Source: Kribbella sp. VKM Ac-2568 (GTDB lineage: Bacteria; Actinomycetota; Actinomycetes; Propionibacteriales; Kribbellaceae). From it: a DNA stretch of 64,000 nt. The position numbers and the translations under genes were made by a program. The notes beneath the pieces are model-generated. The model did no database searches. It was not told the DNA's origin and saw only the letters and a program-made list of their open reading frames with translations. Shown piece after piece: positions 51,894 through 59,985 of this stretch. The first letter of the stretch is position 1; every line of letters begins with the position of its first letter. The stretch lies in contig NZ_SLVF01000013.1 of assembly GCF_004345365.1 (NCBI RefSeq), positions 124,001-188,000 on the forward strand, in the 5' to 3' direction.

Positions 51894-52856
51894 ATGGGTG
51901 AGACGAGGTCCGCTGCCGGGCAGCGGTTGATGTTGCTGGATACGGCTTCGCTGTACTTCCGGGCGTTCTTCGGGGTGCCGGACACGATGAAGGCCGCCGA
52001 CGGGACGCCGACCAACGCGATCCGGGGGTTGCTGGACTTCATCGCGCGGCTGGTGGAGAACCACCGGCCGACCCACCTGGTGGCCTGCTGGGACGACAAC
52101 TGGCGGCCGTCGTGGCGGGTCGCGCTGATCCCGTCGTACAAGGCGCAGCGGGTGGAGTTCGTCACCTCCGGCGGCGACCAGGTGGAGGATGTGCCCGACC
52201 GCCTCGAGGTCCAGGTGCCCTACATCCGGGCCGCGCTGGAGGCGCTCGGCATCGCGATCGTGGGCGCCGCTGACCACGAGGCCGACGACGTGATCGGCAC
52301 GTTGTCGCACCGCTCGAAGATGCCGGTCGACGTGGTCACCGGCGACCGCGACCTGTTCCAGCTGATCGACGACTCCCGCGACATCCGCATCGTCTACACC
52401 GCGGCGAAGGGCGTCGGCCGGGCCGATGTGCTCGACGAGAAGGCGCTGCTGGCGAAGTACGAGATCCCCGCCAGCCGGTACGCCGACTACGCCACCCTGC
52501 GCGGCGACGCCTCCGACGGGCTCCCCGGGGTGAAGGGCATCGGCGAGAAGACCGCCGCCTCGCTGATCACGACGTACGGCGACCTCGACGCGATCCGCGC
52601 CGCCGCGGCCGACCCCGGTACGCCGATGTCGCCGGCGGTGAAACGCAAGATCATCGAGGCGAGCGACTACCTCGACGTGGCCCCCAAGGTGGTCGCCGTG
52701 GCGACGGACGCGCCGGTCGGCACCTTCGACGCGACCCTGCCGACCGAGGTGGCGGACCCGGAGCGGTGGCTCGACCTGGTCGAGCTGCTCGAGCTCGGCG
52801 GCAGCGCCCAGCGAGTGATGGCCGCGCTCGAACTCGGCCCGAAGAACCAGGCATGA
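51894..52856 (+). CDS. 5'-3' exonuclease (FEN/Pol I N-terminal-like, stand-alone)
   Basis: 320 residues. Flap-endonuclease fold: MLLDTASLYFRAFFG, NAIRGLLDFIARLVENHRPTHLVACWDDNWRPSWRVALIPSYKAQR, acidic metal-site clusters DHEADDVIG and VVTGDRDLFQL, and a helix-3-turn-helix GDASDGLPGVKGIGEKTAASLI. The protein lacks polymerase domains, so it is a stand-alone exonuclease as in many actinobacteria; it probably removes RNA primers or flaps. No Shine-Dalgarno is obvious at ATG 51894; upstream of it GGTGGG occurs. Confidence 0.88.
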   Translation: MGETRSAAGQRLMLLDTASLYFRAFFGVPDTMKAADGTPTNAIRGLLDFIARLVENHRPTHLVACWDDNWRPSWRVALIPSYKAQRVEFVTSGGDQVEDVPDRLEVQVPYIRAALEALGIAIVGAADHEADDVIGTLSHRSKMPVDVVTGDRDLFQLIDDSRDIRIVYTAAKGVGRADVLDEKALLAKYEIPASRYADYATLRGDASDGLPGVKGIGEKTAASLITTYGDLDAIRAAAADPGTPMSPAVKRKIIEASDYLDVAPKVVAVATDAPVGTFDATLPTEVADPERWLDLVELLELGGSAQRVMAALELGPKNQA

Positions 52857-52935
52857 CCGATCCCGGGATCGCCGGGATCCTCCCTGCCTGGATGTTCCGG
52901 CAGACGGATCTGCTCGCCGAAGTGGAAGGAAACGC

Positions 52936-54132
52936 GTGACCAGCACCCTCGAACTCGCCCAGCGCTACGGCACCGAGATCATCCAACTGCGCCGAGCCCT
53001 GCACCGGGTCCCCGAGTACGACCTCGACCTGCCGAAGACCCAGGGCCTGATCCTCGAAGCCCTGGAGGGCCTCGACCTGGAGATCACTCTGGGCAAGGAG
53101 CTCTCGTCGGTGACCGCCGTACTGCGGGGCGGTGGCGGACCTGGTCCGGTCGTGCTGCTGCGCGGCGACATGGACGCGTTGCCGGTGACCGAGCGGGTCG
53201 ACGTGCCGTTCGCGTCGACGCATCCGGGGCTGATGCATGCCTGCGGCCACGATCTGCACGTCGCGGGACTGGTCGGCGCGGTGAAGATCCTGCACGACCT
53301 GCGCGACCAACTCGCCGGTGACGTGGTGTTCATGTTCCAGCCGGGCGAGGAGACCACCGGCGGCGCGCCGATCATGATTCGCGAGGGCCTCCTGGAGGCC
53401 GCGGGTCGCCGGGTCGACTCGGCGTACTGCCTGCACGTGCAGTCGGCGGGTGATCCGCTCGGTGTCTGGAGCAGCAAGGCCGGGCCGCTGATGGCCGCTG
53501 CGGACCAGTTGAGCGTGCGGGTCGTCGGCGCCGGGGCGCACGGCTCCGAGCCTTACCGCGGCAAGGACCCGATCCCCGTCCTATGCGAGATGGTGGTCGC
53601 GCTGCAGACGATGGTGACCCGGCAGTTCGACGTCTTCGACCCGGTGGTGCTCACGGTCGGCCGGATCTCCGGCGGCACGAAGGAGAACATCATCCCGGAC
53701 GACGCGTTCTTCGACGCGACCGTGCGGATGTTCTCCGCCGAGTCCCGCGCCCGGATGCAGGAGGCGAGCGTCCGGCTGATCGAGAACCTGGCCGCCGCGC
53801 ACGGGCTGACCGCCGAGGCCGACTACCGCGTCGGCTATCCGGTGACGGTCAACGACGAGACCGAGTACCTGTTCGCCCGGCAGGCGATCGTCGACCTGTT
53901 CGGCACCGAGCGGTTCCGTGAGCGCGCGCACGCGGAGTGCGGTGCGGAGGACATGTCGTACGTGCTGAACGAGGTGCCCGGCGCCTACGTCAACCTCAGC
54001 GCGTGCGGTGCCGCCGACTCGGAGAACGCGGCCGACAACCACTCCCCGCTCGCCGACTTCGACGACTCCGTCCTCCCGGACGCGTCCGCTCTGCTCGCCG
54101 AGCTCGCCGTACGCCGCCTGGCGCGTGGCTGA
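52936..54132 (+). CDS. M20 family amidohydrolase/carboxypeptidase
   Basis: 398 residues. M20D marks: RALHRVPEYDLDLPKTQ, LLRGDMDALPVTE, LMHACGHDLHVAGLVGA, MFQPGEETTGGAPIM (catalytic Glu), dimerisation-domain GAGAHGSEPYRGKDPI and the C-terminal AECGAEDMSYVLNEVPGAYVNL. Such enzymes hydrolyse N-acyl amino acids, hippurate-like conjugates or aminobenzoyl compounds. GTG 52936 follows AAGGAAA. It overlaps the next gene by eight bases, so the pair is coupled. Confidence 0.9.
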   Translation: MTSTLELAQRYGTEIIQLRRALHRVPEYDLDLPKTQGLILEALEGLDLEITLGKELSSVTAVLRGGGGPGPVVLLRGDMDALPVTERVDVPFASTHPGLMHACGHDLHVAGLVGAVKILHDLRDQLAGDVVFMFQPGEETTGGAPIMIREGLLEAAGRRVDSAYCLHVQSAGDPLGVWSSKAGPLMAAADQLSVRVVGAGAHGSEPYRGKDPIPVLCEMVVALQTMVTRQFDVFDPVVLTVGRISGGTKENIIPDDAFFDATVRMFSAESRARMQEASVRLIENLAAAHGLTAEADYRVGYPVTVNDETEYLFARQAIVDLFGTERFRERAHAECGAEDMSYVLNEVPGAYVNLSACGAADSENAADNHSPLADFDDSVLPDASALLAELAVRRLARG

Positions 54133-56185
54133 TCTCCGCAGCAAGCTAAGCGTGGACGACAAGGGCGAGGCCGGGCCGATCCTGTGGGACGTCGGGGTCG
54201 GCCAGGTGGAGCTGGATCAGGTGGACGGAGCGCCTCTCGCGTTCCGGCATCCGCGACGGCCGACCACGCCCTGGCTCCTGCAGGAGGGCGCCGATCGCTG
54301 GCACACCGTGCTGCATCGTTGGGGTCGGGGTTTCGTCATCACGGATCACGGCACGTTCCGATGGGGCGCGCCCGACTCCGTCCATGAAGGCGAGGTCGGG
54401 CTAACGACGCACACGAAGCTCGGAGACAGTCTCGAGCTGGTGGTCACCCGACGCGGCGGTGCGGCGCTGGCCGAGACCTACGAGCTGTGGAATCGCGGGG
54501 CGGCGCCGATCGAAGTTCGCAGCCTGGCGATCTCCACCCCGTGGCGCGACGTCTACGACTCAGCGCAGGACAGCCTCGAACGTGCCTGCCACGCCCACAT
54601 CTGGACCGGCGGATCCTGGGCCTGGGTGCTGGCCGAACCGATGGACGGCCTCGGACCTGTACTGGGGTTGACGCTGCGCGAGGGTGCCCTGTGGTCGTAC
54701 TCGGTCGAGTCGCGCAATCCCGATACCGGCTCGAACATCCGCGGCCACCTCATGCTTCAACCCACCGACCACGCTCGGAACCCGACAGCCAACGGCGGCC
54801 AGCCCGTGTACTCCGTGCCGCCCGGCGAGGCGCTGTCGTGGAGTTGGACAGTCGGCTTCCACGAAGACCGCGCGGCCTTCCTCGCGACGACCGATCCCCC
54901 GATCTCCTTCGACAGCTACAGCGCCGGCCCCGACGAGACCATTACCGGCGTCCTCCAACGGCCCGCCACGGTCGCCATTGACGGAGTGCCGGTCGCCACG
55001 GACGGGAACGCAGTACGACTCGAACGATCGCGTGCGGGGACGGCGTTCGTCGACGTGGTCGAAGAGAGTCGTCGCACAGCGCGGGCGATGGTGCTCTTCA
55101 CCGACGGTCTCGAGGCGATTGTCCGTCGTCGGGTCGGGGTGCTCCTGGCCGCGCATCGCGATCAGCAGGCCGACGGGCTGCGACGGTTCGCATTCCTGCC
55201 GGTCGACAGCAGTACCGGGCTGACCATGCACTCGCCCGACTGGCCGGACTGGACGGACGGCGCCGAGCGAGTCGGTATGGCGGTCCTGGTCCAGCAGGCC
55301 CGCAGACTCGACTGGGTCGACGCCGAAGAGTCTGCCGCCGCGCTCGACGGCTACGCCCGCTTCGCGAGGACCCATCTGATCGAGGCGGACGGCACAGTCC
55401 TCCGCGGCAGCGTCGGCGCCCATAACGGATCCCGGCTCTACAACTACCCGTGGCTGGCGCACTTCTTCGCCGATCACGCGGTGATGTTCGGCCGGTCCGA
55501 AGACCTCGACCTCGCCGTACGGATCCTGCATCGCCTGGCCGAGCGAGGCGGCACCCACTTCCTCGCGATCGGCTGGGCCGAGGCCGCGGGCCGGGTCGCC
55601 GAACTCTGCAGACAAGCCGGGGACGACGCCTTGGCGGACCAGGTGGAGCAGCCGTTGCGCGACTCGGCCGACTGGTTCGTCAGCCAGGGCGTGGAGTTGG
55701 CCGCGCACGAGGTGAACTACGAGCAGACGATCGTGTCCCCGCTCGTCACACTGCTCGCCCTCTACGGCCGACCAAACGACGAGGAGCACCGCACGGCACT
55801 CGAGAACGCCGTCCGCTGGTTGATGGCCTTCGGCGGGCCGCAGCCGCACATCCGGCTCAACTCGGTGCCGATCCGGCACTGGGACGGCTACTGGTTCGGC
55901 CGGGAGAAGCTCTGGGGCGATGTCTTCCCGCACTACTGGAGCGTCGTGACCGCGACGGCGTTGTCGGCCCTGCCCGACTGGGCGATCACCGATGCGTCGA
56001 CCGAGCAGGTACGACGGATCTGGGACGCCTCGCTCACCGACTTCGCCGCAGCAGACTTTCCGACCTGCGCCTATGTCTTCCCCAGTTGTATCGACGGCCG
56101 CCCGGCGGACCGCCCCGACCCACTCTCGAACGACCAGGACTGGGCTCTCGCGCTCCGGCTCCGCTCCCTCCCGACGACGCCCTGA
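54125..56185 (+). CDS. Large protein of unknown function, possible six-hairpin glycosidase
   Basis: 686 residues, no signal peptide or membrane helix. The first ~330 residues look beta-rich (TPWLLQEGADRWHTVLHRWGRGFVITDHG; YELWNRGAAPIEVRSLAISTPW; PGEALSWSWTVGFHED), like the N-terminal beta-sandwich of glycoside hydrolases. The rest is helical with paired repeats (YPWLAHFFADHAVMFG; AVRILHRLAERGGTHFLAIGWAEAAGRVAEL; HWDGYWFGREKLWGDVFPHYWSVVTATALSAL), suggesting an (alpha/alpha)6 toroid. No known catalytic signature was recognised. GTG 54125 overlaps the M20 stop by eight bases, so it is translationally coupled to that hydrolase. Confidence 0.65.
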   Translation: MADLRSKLSVDDKGEAGPILWDVGVGQVELDQVDGAPLAFRHPRRPTTPWLLQEGADRWHTVLHRWGRGFVITDHGTFRWGAPDSVHEGEVGLTTHTKLGDSLELVVTRRGGAALAETYELWNRGAAPIEVRSLAISTPWRDVYDSAQDSLERACHAHIWTGGSWAWVLAEPMDGLGPVLGLTLREGALWSYSVESRNPDTGSNIRGHLMLQPTDHARNPTANGGQPVYSVPPGEALSWSWTVGFHEDRAAFLATTDPPISFDSYSAGPDETITGVLQRPATVAIDGVPVATDGNAVRLERSRAGTAFVDVVEESRRTARAMVLFTDGLEAIVRRRVGVLLAAHRDQQADGLRRFAFLPVDSSTGLTMHSPDWPDWTDGAERVGMAVLVQQARRLDWVDAEESAAALDGYARFARTHLIEADGTVLRGSVGAHNGSRLYNYPWLAHFFADHAVMFGRSEDLDLAVRILHRLAERGGTHFLAIGWAEAAGRVAELCRQAGDDALADQVEQPLRDSADWFVSQGVELAAHEVNYEQTIVSPLVTLLALYGRPNDEEHRTALENAVRWLMAFGGPQPHIRLNSVPIRHWDGYWFGREKLWGDVFPHYWSVVTATALSALPDWAITDASTEQVRRIWDASLTDFAAADFPTCAYVFPSCIDGRPADRPDPLSNDQDWALALRLRSLPTTP

Positions 56186-56191
56186 TCCCGC

Positions 56192-56336
56192 CTAGCCGTC
56201 GATCAAGCTCACGGCCCCTCTCTGGCGGGCACTGGAGCTTGCGTAGGCGGTGAGCCCGAGGCCGGCCAGAGTGACCGCCGCGGCGGCTAGGTAGATGGCG
56301 CGAGCGCCCAGACCCGGCCAGTCAAAAACGAGACTT
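56192..56336 (-). pseudogene. C-terminal remnant of a polytopic membrane transporter
   Basis: Reading the minus strand from the LuxR stop region, an open segment VFDWPGLGARAIYLAAAAVTLAGLGLTAYASSSARQRGAV ends with TAG at 56192-56194: one complete hydrophobic helix and a basic tail as at the C terminus of MFS transporters. The beginning of that gene is missing, replaced by the response-regulator gene. No start codon or ribosome site. Probably a decay fragment; the hydrophobic run could be chance in GC-rich DNA. Confidence 0.4.
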
Positions 56337-56985
56337 AGCGGCCGAGGCCGGCGTCGCGGGCCCGGATGATGGCTTCGGCGCGGTCGGCGACGTGCAGTTT
56401 GGCGAAGATGTTCGAGACGTTGTTGCGGACGGTCTTGGGTGAGAGGAACAGCTCGGAAGCGATCTGGGCGTTCGAGCGGCCGGCCGCGACCAGTGCGAGC
56501 ACCTCCCGCTCCCGGCTGGTGAGCTGCGGGAACACGCTCTGCTCGGTCGCCACCGGCGCGGCGGCGAAGAACTCCGCCACCCGCCGCGCCACCGCCGGCC
56601 CGAAGATCGCCTCGCCCTGGGCGACCGCGGTGATCGCGCGCACGATCTCCGCCTGGTTGGCGCCCTTCAGCAGATAGCCGCGAGCCCCCGCTCGCATCGC
56701 GGCGAACAGCGTCTGGTCCTCCTCGGCCATCGTCAGCACGACGACGCCGACGTGCGGGCTGTCGGCAGTGATCCGCCGCGTCGCCTCGATCCCGTCCAGC
56801 TCCGGCATCTGCACGTCCATCACCACGACATCCGGCTGCAACTCCGCGGCCCGCCGGACGGCTTCGAGTCCGTCGGCGGCCGTCCCGACCACCTCGACGC
56901 CGTCGAGCGATCCCAGCAGCGCGGCCAGACCGTCCCGATAGACCGGGTGGTCGTCGACCAGCATCACCCGCACCGCCTCAGACAT
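56335..56985 (-). CDS. NarL/LuxR-family response regulator
   Basis: 216 residues. Receiver domain: VMLVDDHPVYRDGLAALL, phosphoacceptor Asp57 in VVVMDVQMPELDG, VVVLTMAEEDQ, conserved Lys in GYLLKGAN. LuxR-type C-terminal HTH: LTSREREVLALVAAGRSNAQIASELFLSPKTVRNNVSNIFAKLHVADRAEAI. ATG 56985 overlaps the histidine kinase stop by eight bases, so the cognate pair is coupled. The divergent membrane-protein gene at 59224 is a possible target. Confidence 0.93.
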   Translation of the reverse strand: MSEAVRVMLVDDHPVYRDGLAALLGSLDGVEVVGTAADGLEAVRRAAELQPDVVVMDVQMPELDGIEATRRITADSPHVGVVVLTMAEEDQTLFAAMRAGARGYLLKGANQAEIVRAITAVAQGEAIFGPAVARRVAEFFAAAPVATEQSVFPQLTSREREVLALVAAGRSNAQIASELFLSPKTVRNNVSNIFAKLHVADRAEAIIRARDAGLGR

Positions 56986-59050
56986 GCGCGACCTCCGGTA
57001 CCGCGTCGAGCGGCAACCGGACCCGTACGACGGTGCCGCCCTCCGCCGGACAGGTGACACTACAGACTCCCCCGAGCTCAGCGGCCCGCTCCCGCAGCGA
57101 CAACATCCCCACGCCGGCCACGACGTCCTCGCCGATCCCGACGCCATCGTCCGTCACGGTCACCTCCAGCGCGGGACCGTCTGCCAGCCGCAAGGTGATG
57201 TCGCACCGCGAAGCAGCCGCGTGCCGAGCCACGTTCGTCAACGCCTCCGAGGCGATCCTGTACGCCGCTACTTCGACGCCTGCGGGTAATGCACCCGGCG
57301 AGCCATCCACGGAGACCTGAAGACCGCCGAGGCGGAACCGCTCGGCCTGCTGCTCGATCGCCCGCACCAGTCCGAGCTCGTCCAGCGCAGGCGGCCGCAG
57401 GTCGTGCACGAGCCGCCGGACATCGGCCAAGGCGGCAGCCACCTCGGTGGTCGCCTGTTCGAGCATCGCGTCGGCCTTCTCAGGAGCAGATCCGGCCAAG
57501 TTGCGCGCGGTCTCGATCCGCAGTGCCACCGCACCGAGGCTCGGCCCGAGGCTGTCGTGCAGGTCTCGCCTGATCCGGCGGCGCTCCTCCTCGCGAGCAG
57601 CCACCAAGCGACTGCGGCCGCGCTGCAGTTCGGTGGTCAGCTCACTCGCATGAGCCGCGGCGGCTGCCTGCCTGACCAGATCACCCAGCAGCCGTTGGTC
57701 CCGCTCGGACAAGGCCGTTCCATCGCCCGGGCAGATCACCAGCCTGCCGACAGACGAACCCCGATAGCCGACTGGCAAGGAGATTGTCTGGCCGGACTGG
57801 CGGCCGTGCTCGACGATCGCCAGCTGTCCGCTCGACCGCTCGATCTCCACTCGCACATAGGGCAGCCGGAACGCCTCGGCCAAGGTCCGAGCCACCGCGC
57901 GCAGTTGCTCGTCGGGATCGGCCGCCGACTCGAGCCTCTCGGCCAGCGCCGACACGGTCGCGTAGGGATCGTCCCGGGACCCGCGAACCAGTCGCCGTAC
58001 CGCTCGCCACAGACGACTCCGAAGCGGCGCATAGATCACCGCGACGAAAGCGATCGCAGCCAGCGCCGCGTCCCGCTCCCCCAGCACACCACCGGCCACC
58101 GCGAATACTGCGAGATCCACCGCCACCACGAGGAGCGCGAGGACGCCGTACAGGAAGGTTGCTGAGAGCAACCGGTCGACGGCGTACAGGCGGTGTTTGG
58201 TGACGGCGATGACGACCGCCGCCGAGGTGAGGGCGATGGCGAGGCCGAAGAGCAGATTCGAGACGACCGGTGGGTTCTCCAGCGGTATGAGGAGCACGAA
58301 CATGTCCACCAGAGCGGCCCACATCAACCAGCGGATCTGCGCGCGGCGATCGGCCGACGCCGCGCGGTACCGGTGCACGGTGACCGCGAACGGGACGACC
58401 AGGCTCACGACCACCGCCGCATAGGCGACGGCCAGCACCGGCTGCCACACCTCGTACGGGAGGTTGATGCTGAACGGGTCCAGTGCGAGGTCGGCGATCT
58501 CCGGCGGCAGCGCGGCGTCGTGGTACCGCGTCATGACCTCCATCGGAACCACGATCAGCACCAGCGGCAGGAGAGCCGTCAGCGCCAGGCTCACGATCGA
58601 CAGCCAGCGCCAGAACCGCGCGGTCACCAGCCGGCCGTCGGGGAACAGCAGGATGAGCAAGGGCAGGCCGAGCAGCAACACGGCGCCGAAGCGGGAGTAG
58701 AACCAGTACGCCGCTGCGGCGCCGGGCAGTCCTGGGTTCGTATAGATCGCGTACGCCGCCCAGCTGGACGCGAAGCCGTCCACGATCCACAGCAGGCCGG
58801 AGATCGTCAGGATCCAAGCAATCGGGTGCCGAGGCAGTCTGTTGAGCAGTAGAAGGCCTGGGATCGTCTGGGCGAGTCCCGAGAGCACTGCGGCCCAGCC
58901 TGAGTCCAGCTCGGCTGCTTCCGGCACCCCGCCGCGGTTGCGCAGGTCCAGCACCACGGTCGCAGCAGAGATCAGCAGCGCGGCCGTCGCCAGCGCCACC
59001 GGCACCCATCCCGCGCGTGTGGACCAGCGCGGCTCCCCCACCTCGGTCAC
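56978..59050 (-). CDS. Sensor histidine kinase, NarL-partner (HisKA_3) type
   Basis: 690 residues. An N-terminal half with about ten membrane helices (to ~residue 330), a GAF-like segment (YATVSALAERLESAADPDEQLRAVARTLAEAFRLPYVRVEIER), then the HisKA_3 dimerisation domain with phosphoacceptor His498 in EEERRRIRRDLHDSLGPSLGAVALRIE and an HATPase domain (AAYRIASEALTNVARHAAASRC; VTVTDDGVGIGEDVVAGVGMLSLRERAAELGG). Signal unknown; the many-helix sensor suggests membrane-state or lipophilic-ligand detection. Start GTG 59050. Confidence 0.92.
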   Translation of the reverse strand: MTEVGEPRWSTRAGWVPVALATAALLISAATVVLDLRNRGGVPEAAELDSGWAAVLSGLAQTIPGLLLLNRLPRHPIAWILTISGLLWIVDGFASSWAAYAIYTNPGLPGAAAAYWFYSRFGAVLLLGLPLLILLFPDGRLVTARFWRWLSIVSLALTALLPLVLIVVPMEVMTRYHDAALPPEIADLALDPFSINLPYEVWQPVLAVAYAAVVVSLVVPFAVTVHRYRAASADRRAQIRWLMWAALVDMFVLLIPLENPPVVSNLLFGLAIALTSAAVVIAVTKHRLYAVDRLLSATFLYGVLALLVVAVDLAVFAVAGGVLGERDAALAAIAFVAVIYAPLRSRLWRAVRRLVRGSRDDPYATVSALAERLESAADPDEQLRAVARTLAEAFRLPYVRVEIERSSGQLAIVEHGRQSGQTISLPVGYRGSSVGRLVICPGDGTALSERDQRLLGDLVRQAAAAAHASELTTELQRGRSRLVAAREEERRRIRRDLHDSLGPSLGAVALRIETARNLAGSAPEKADAMLEQATTEVAAALADVRRLVHDLRPPALDELGLVRAIEQQAERFRLGGLQVSVDGSPGALPAGVEVAAYRIASEALTNVARHAAASRCDITLRLADGPALEVTVTDDGVGIGEDVVAGVGMLSLRERAAELGGVCSVTCPAEGGTVVRVRLPLDAVPEVAHV

Positions 59051-59223
59051 CGTTGCATTGTCACCCAGGTCCTGTCCCGCCGTCGCGGGTCAGTTGTCCC
59101 GGATCCGGACGGGACAACTTCGGGCATTCACGGAGGACCGGCGGCCCTGCCGCCCGGGTCGCACCGGCGCCGAGAGTTCTGGTCAGGGGCACGGCGTGTG
59201 CTCCAGGGGAGGAAGGAACCGTC

Positions 59224-59907
59224 ATGACCGAAACACCGGCGCGGGCCAGGACCGACGTCGCCCTGACCGCCGACCCGGAGGCTGGGTTCTCGAACGCAGC
59301 GCTCCCGGGGTCCGGAGTACTGCGCTCCGGCGCGGCCGAGCTCACGAGGATCCGCCGGCTCGGGCTCGGGCTGACCGCCGGCACGCTGGCCTGGGCGGCG
59401 AGCATCTTCGCGTTCGCCACCGTGAACGAAGGCGTGCAGGAGCGGATCGGCGATCTGACCGGGCTCGCGTTCCAGCTCGGGCTGTTCTGCCTGCTGGCGA
59501 TCCAGTTCCGGACCAGGGCCACCGGGTTGTCGCGGCCGGCGGTCGCCATGCTCAAGGTCGAGGCCGTGGTCCTCGGACTGGCGAGCATCTGGTCGCTGCT
59601 GCACGGAGTACTGCCCGGGAGCCTGCAGGACGCCACCTGGCTGATGGTGCTCGACTTCTGCTGGCCGCTGTCGATGCTCGGGATGATGGTGATCGGCATC
59701 AAGCTCGCGATCACCGGACGCTGGCGGGGTCTGCTGCGCTGGTGGCCGCTGATCGCCGAGAGCTGGGTGTTCGTGACGATCCCCGCGATGGTGATCTTCG
59801 GCGACGCCGCGAGCCGGTGGGTCGGCGGCGGCCACCTGTTGATCGGCTACGCCACGCTCGGCGTTCTGCTCGCCCTCAAGCCGGAGCTCGTCACGCCGAA
59901 GGACTGA
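59224..59907 (+). CDS. Integral membrane protein of unknown function
   Basis: 227 residues with a ~50-residue hydrophilic N terminus and about six hydrophobic segments (LTAGTLAWAASIFAFATV; LTGLAFQLGLFCLLAIQF; MLKVEAVVLGLASIWSLLHGVL; WLMVLDFCWPLSMLGMMVIGIKLAI; WPLIAESWVFVTIPAMVIFGDAASRWVGGGHLLIGYATLGVLLAL). No family signature recognised. ATG 59224 has GGAGGAAGGAA upstream. Divergent from the histidine kinase gene (173-base gap), so plausibly the output of that two-component system. Confidence 0.75.
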   Translation: MTETPARARTDVALTADPEAGFSNAALPGSGVLRSGAAELTRIRRLGLGLTAGTLAWAASIFAFATVNEGVQERIGDLTGLAFQLGLFCLLAIQFRTRATGLSRPAVAMLKVEAVVLGLASIWSLLHGVLPGSLQDATWLMVLDFCWPLSMLGMMVIGIKLAITGRWRGLLRWWPLIAESWVFVTIPAMVIFGDAASRWVGGGHLLIGYATLGVLLALKPELVTPKD

Positions 59908-59942
59908 GAGACAAGACCAGGCTCGGAGTACAGGGGATGAAA

Positions 59943-59978
59943 GAGGGGGCGCCACCAGGTCTGGTGGCGCCCCCTCTC
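59943..59978. terminator. Bidirectional terminator between convergent genes
   Basis: AGAGGGGGCGCCACCA pairs perfectly with TGGTGGCGCCCCCTCT around GGTC: a 16-bp stem with a 4-base loop, eight bases beyond the ABC exporter stop on the minus strand and 35 bases after the membrane-protein stop on the plus strand. Confidence 0.9.
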
Positions 59979-59985
59979 CGTCGGG

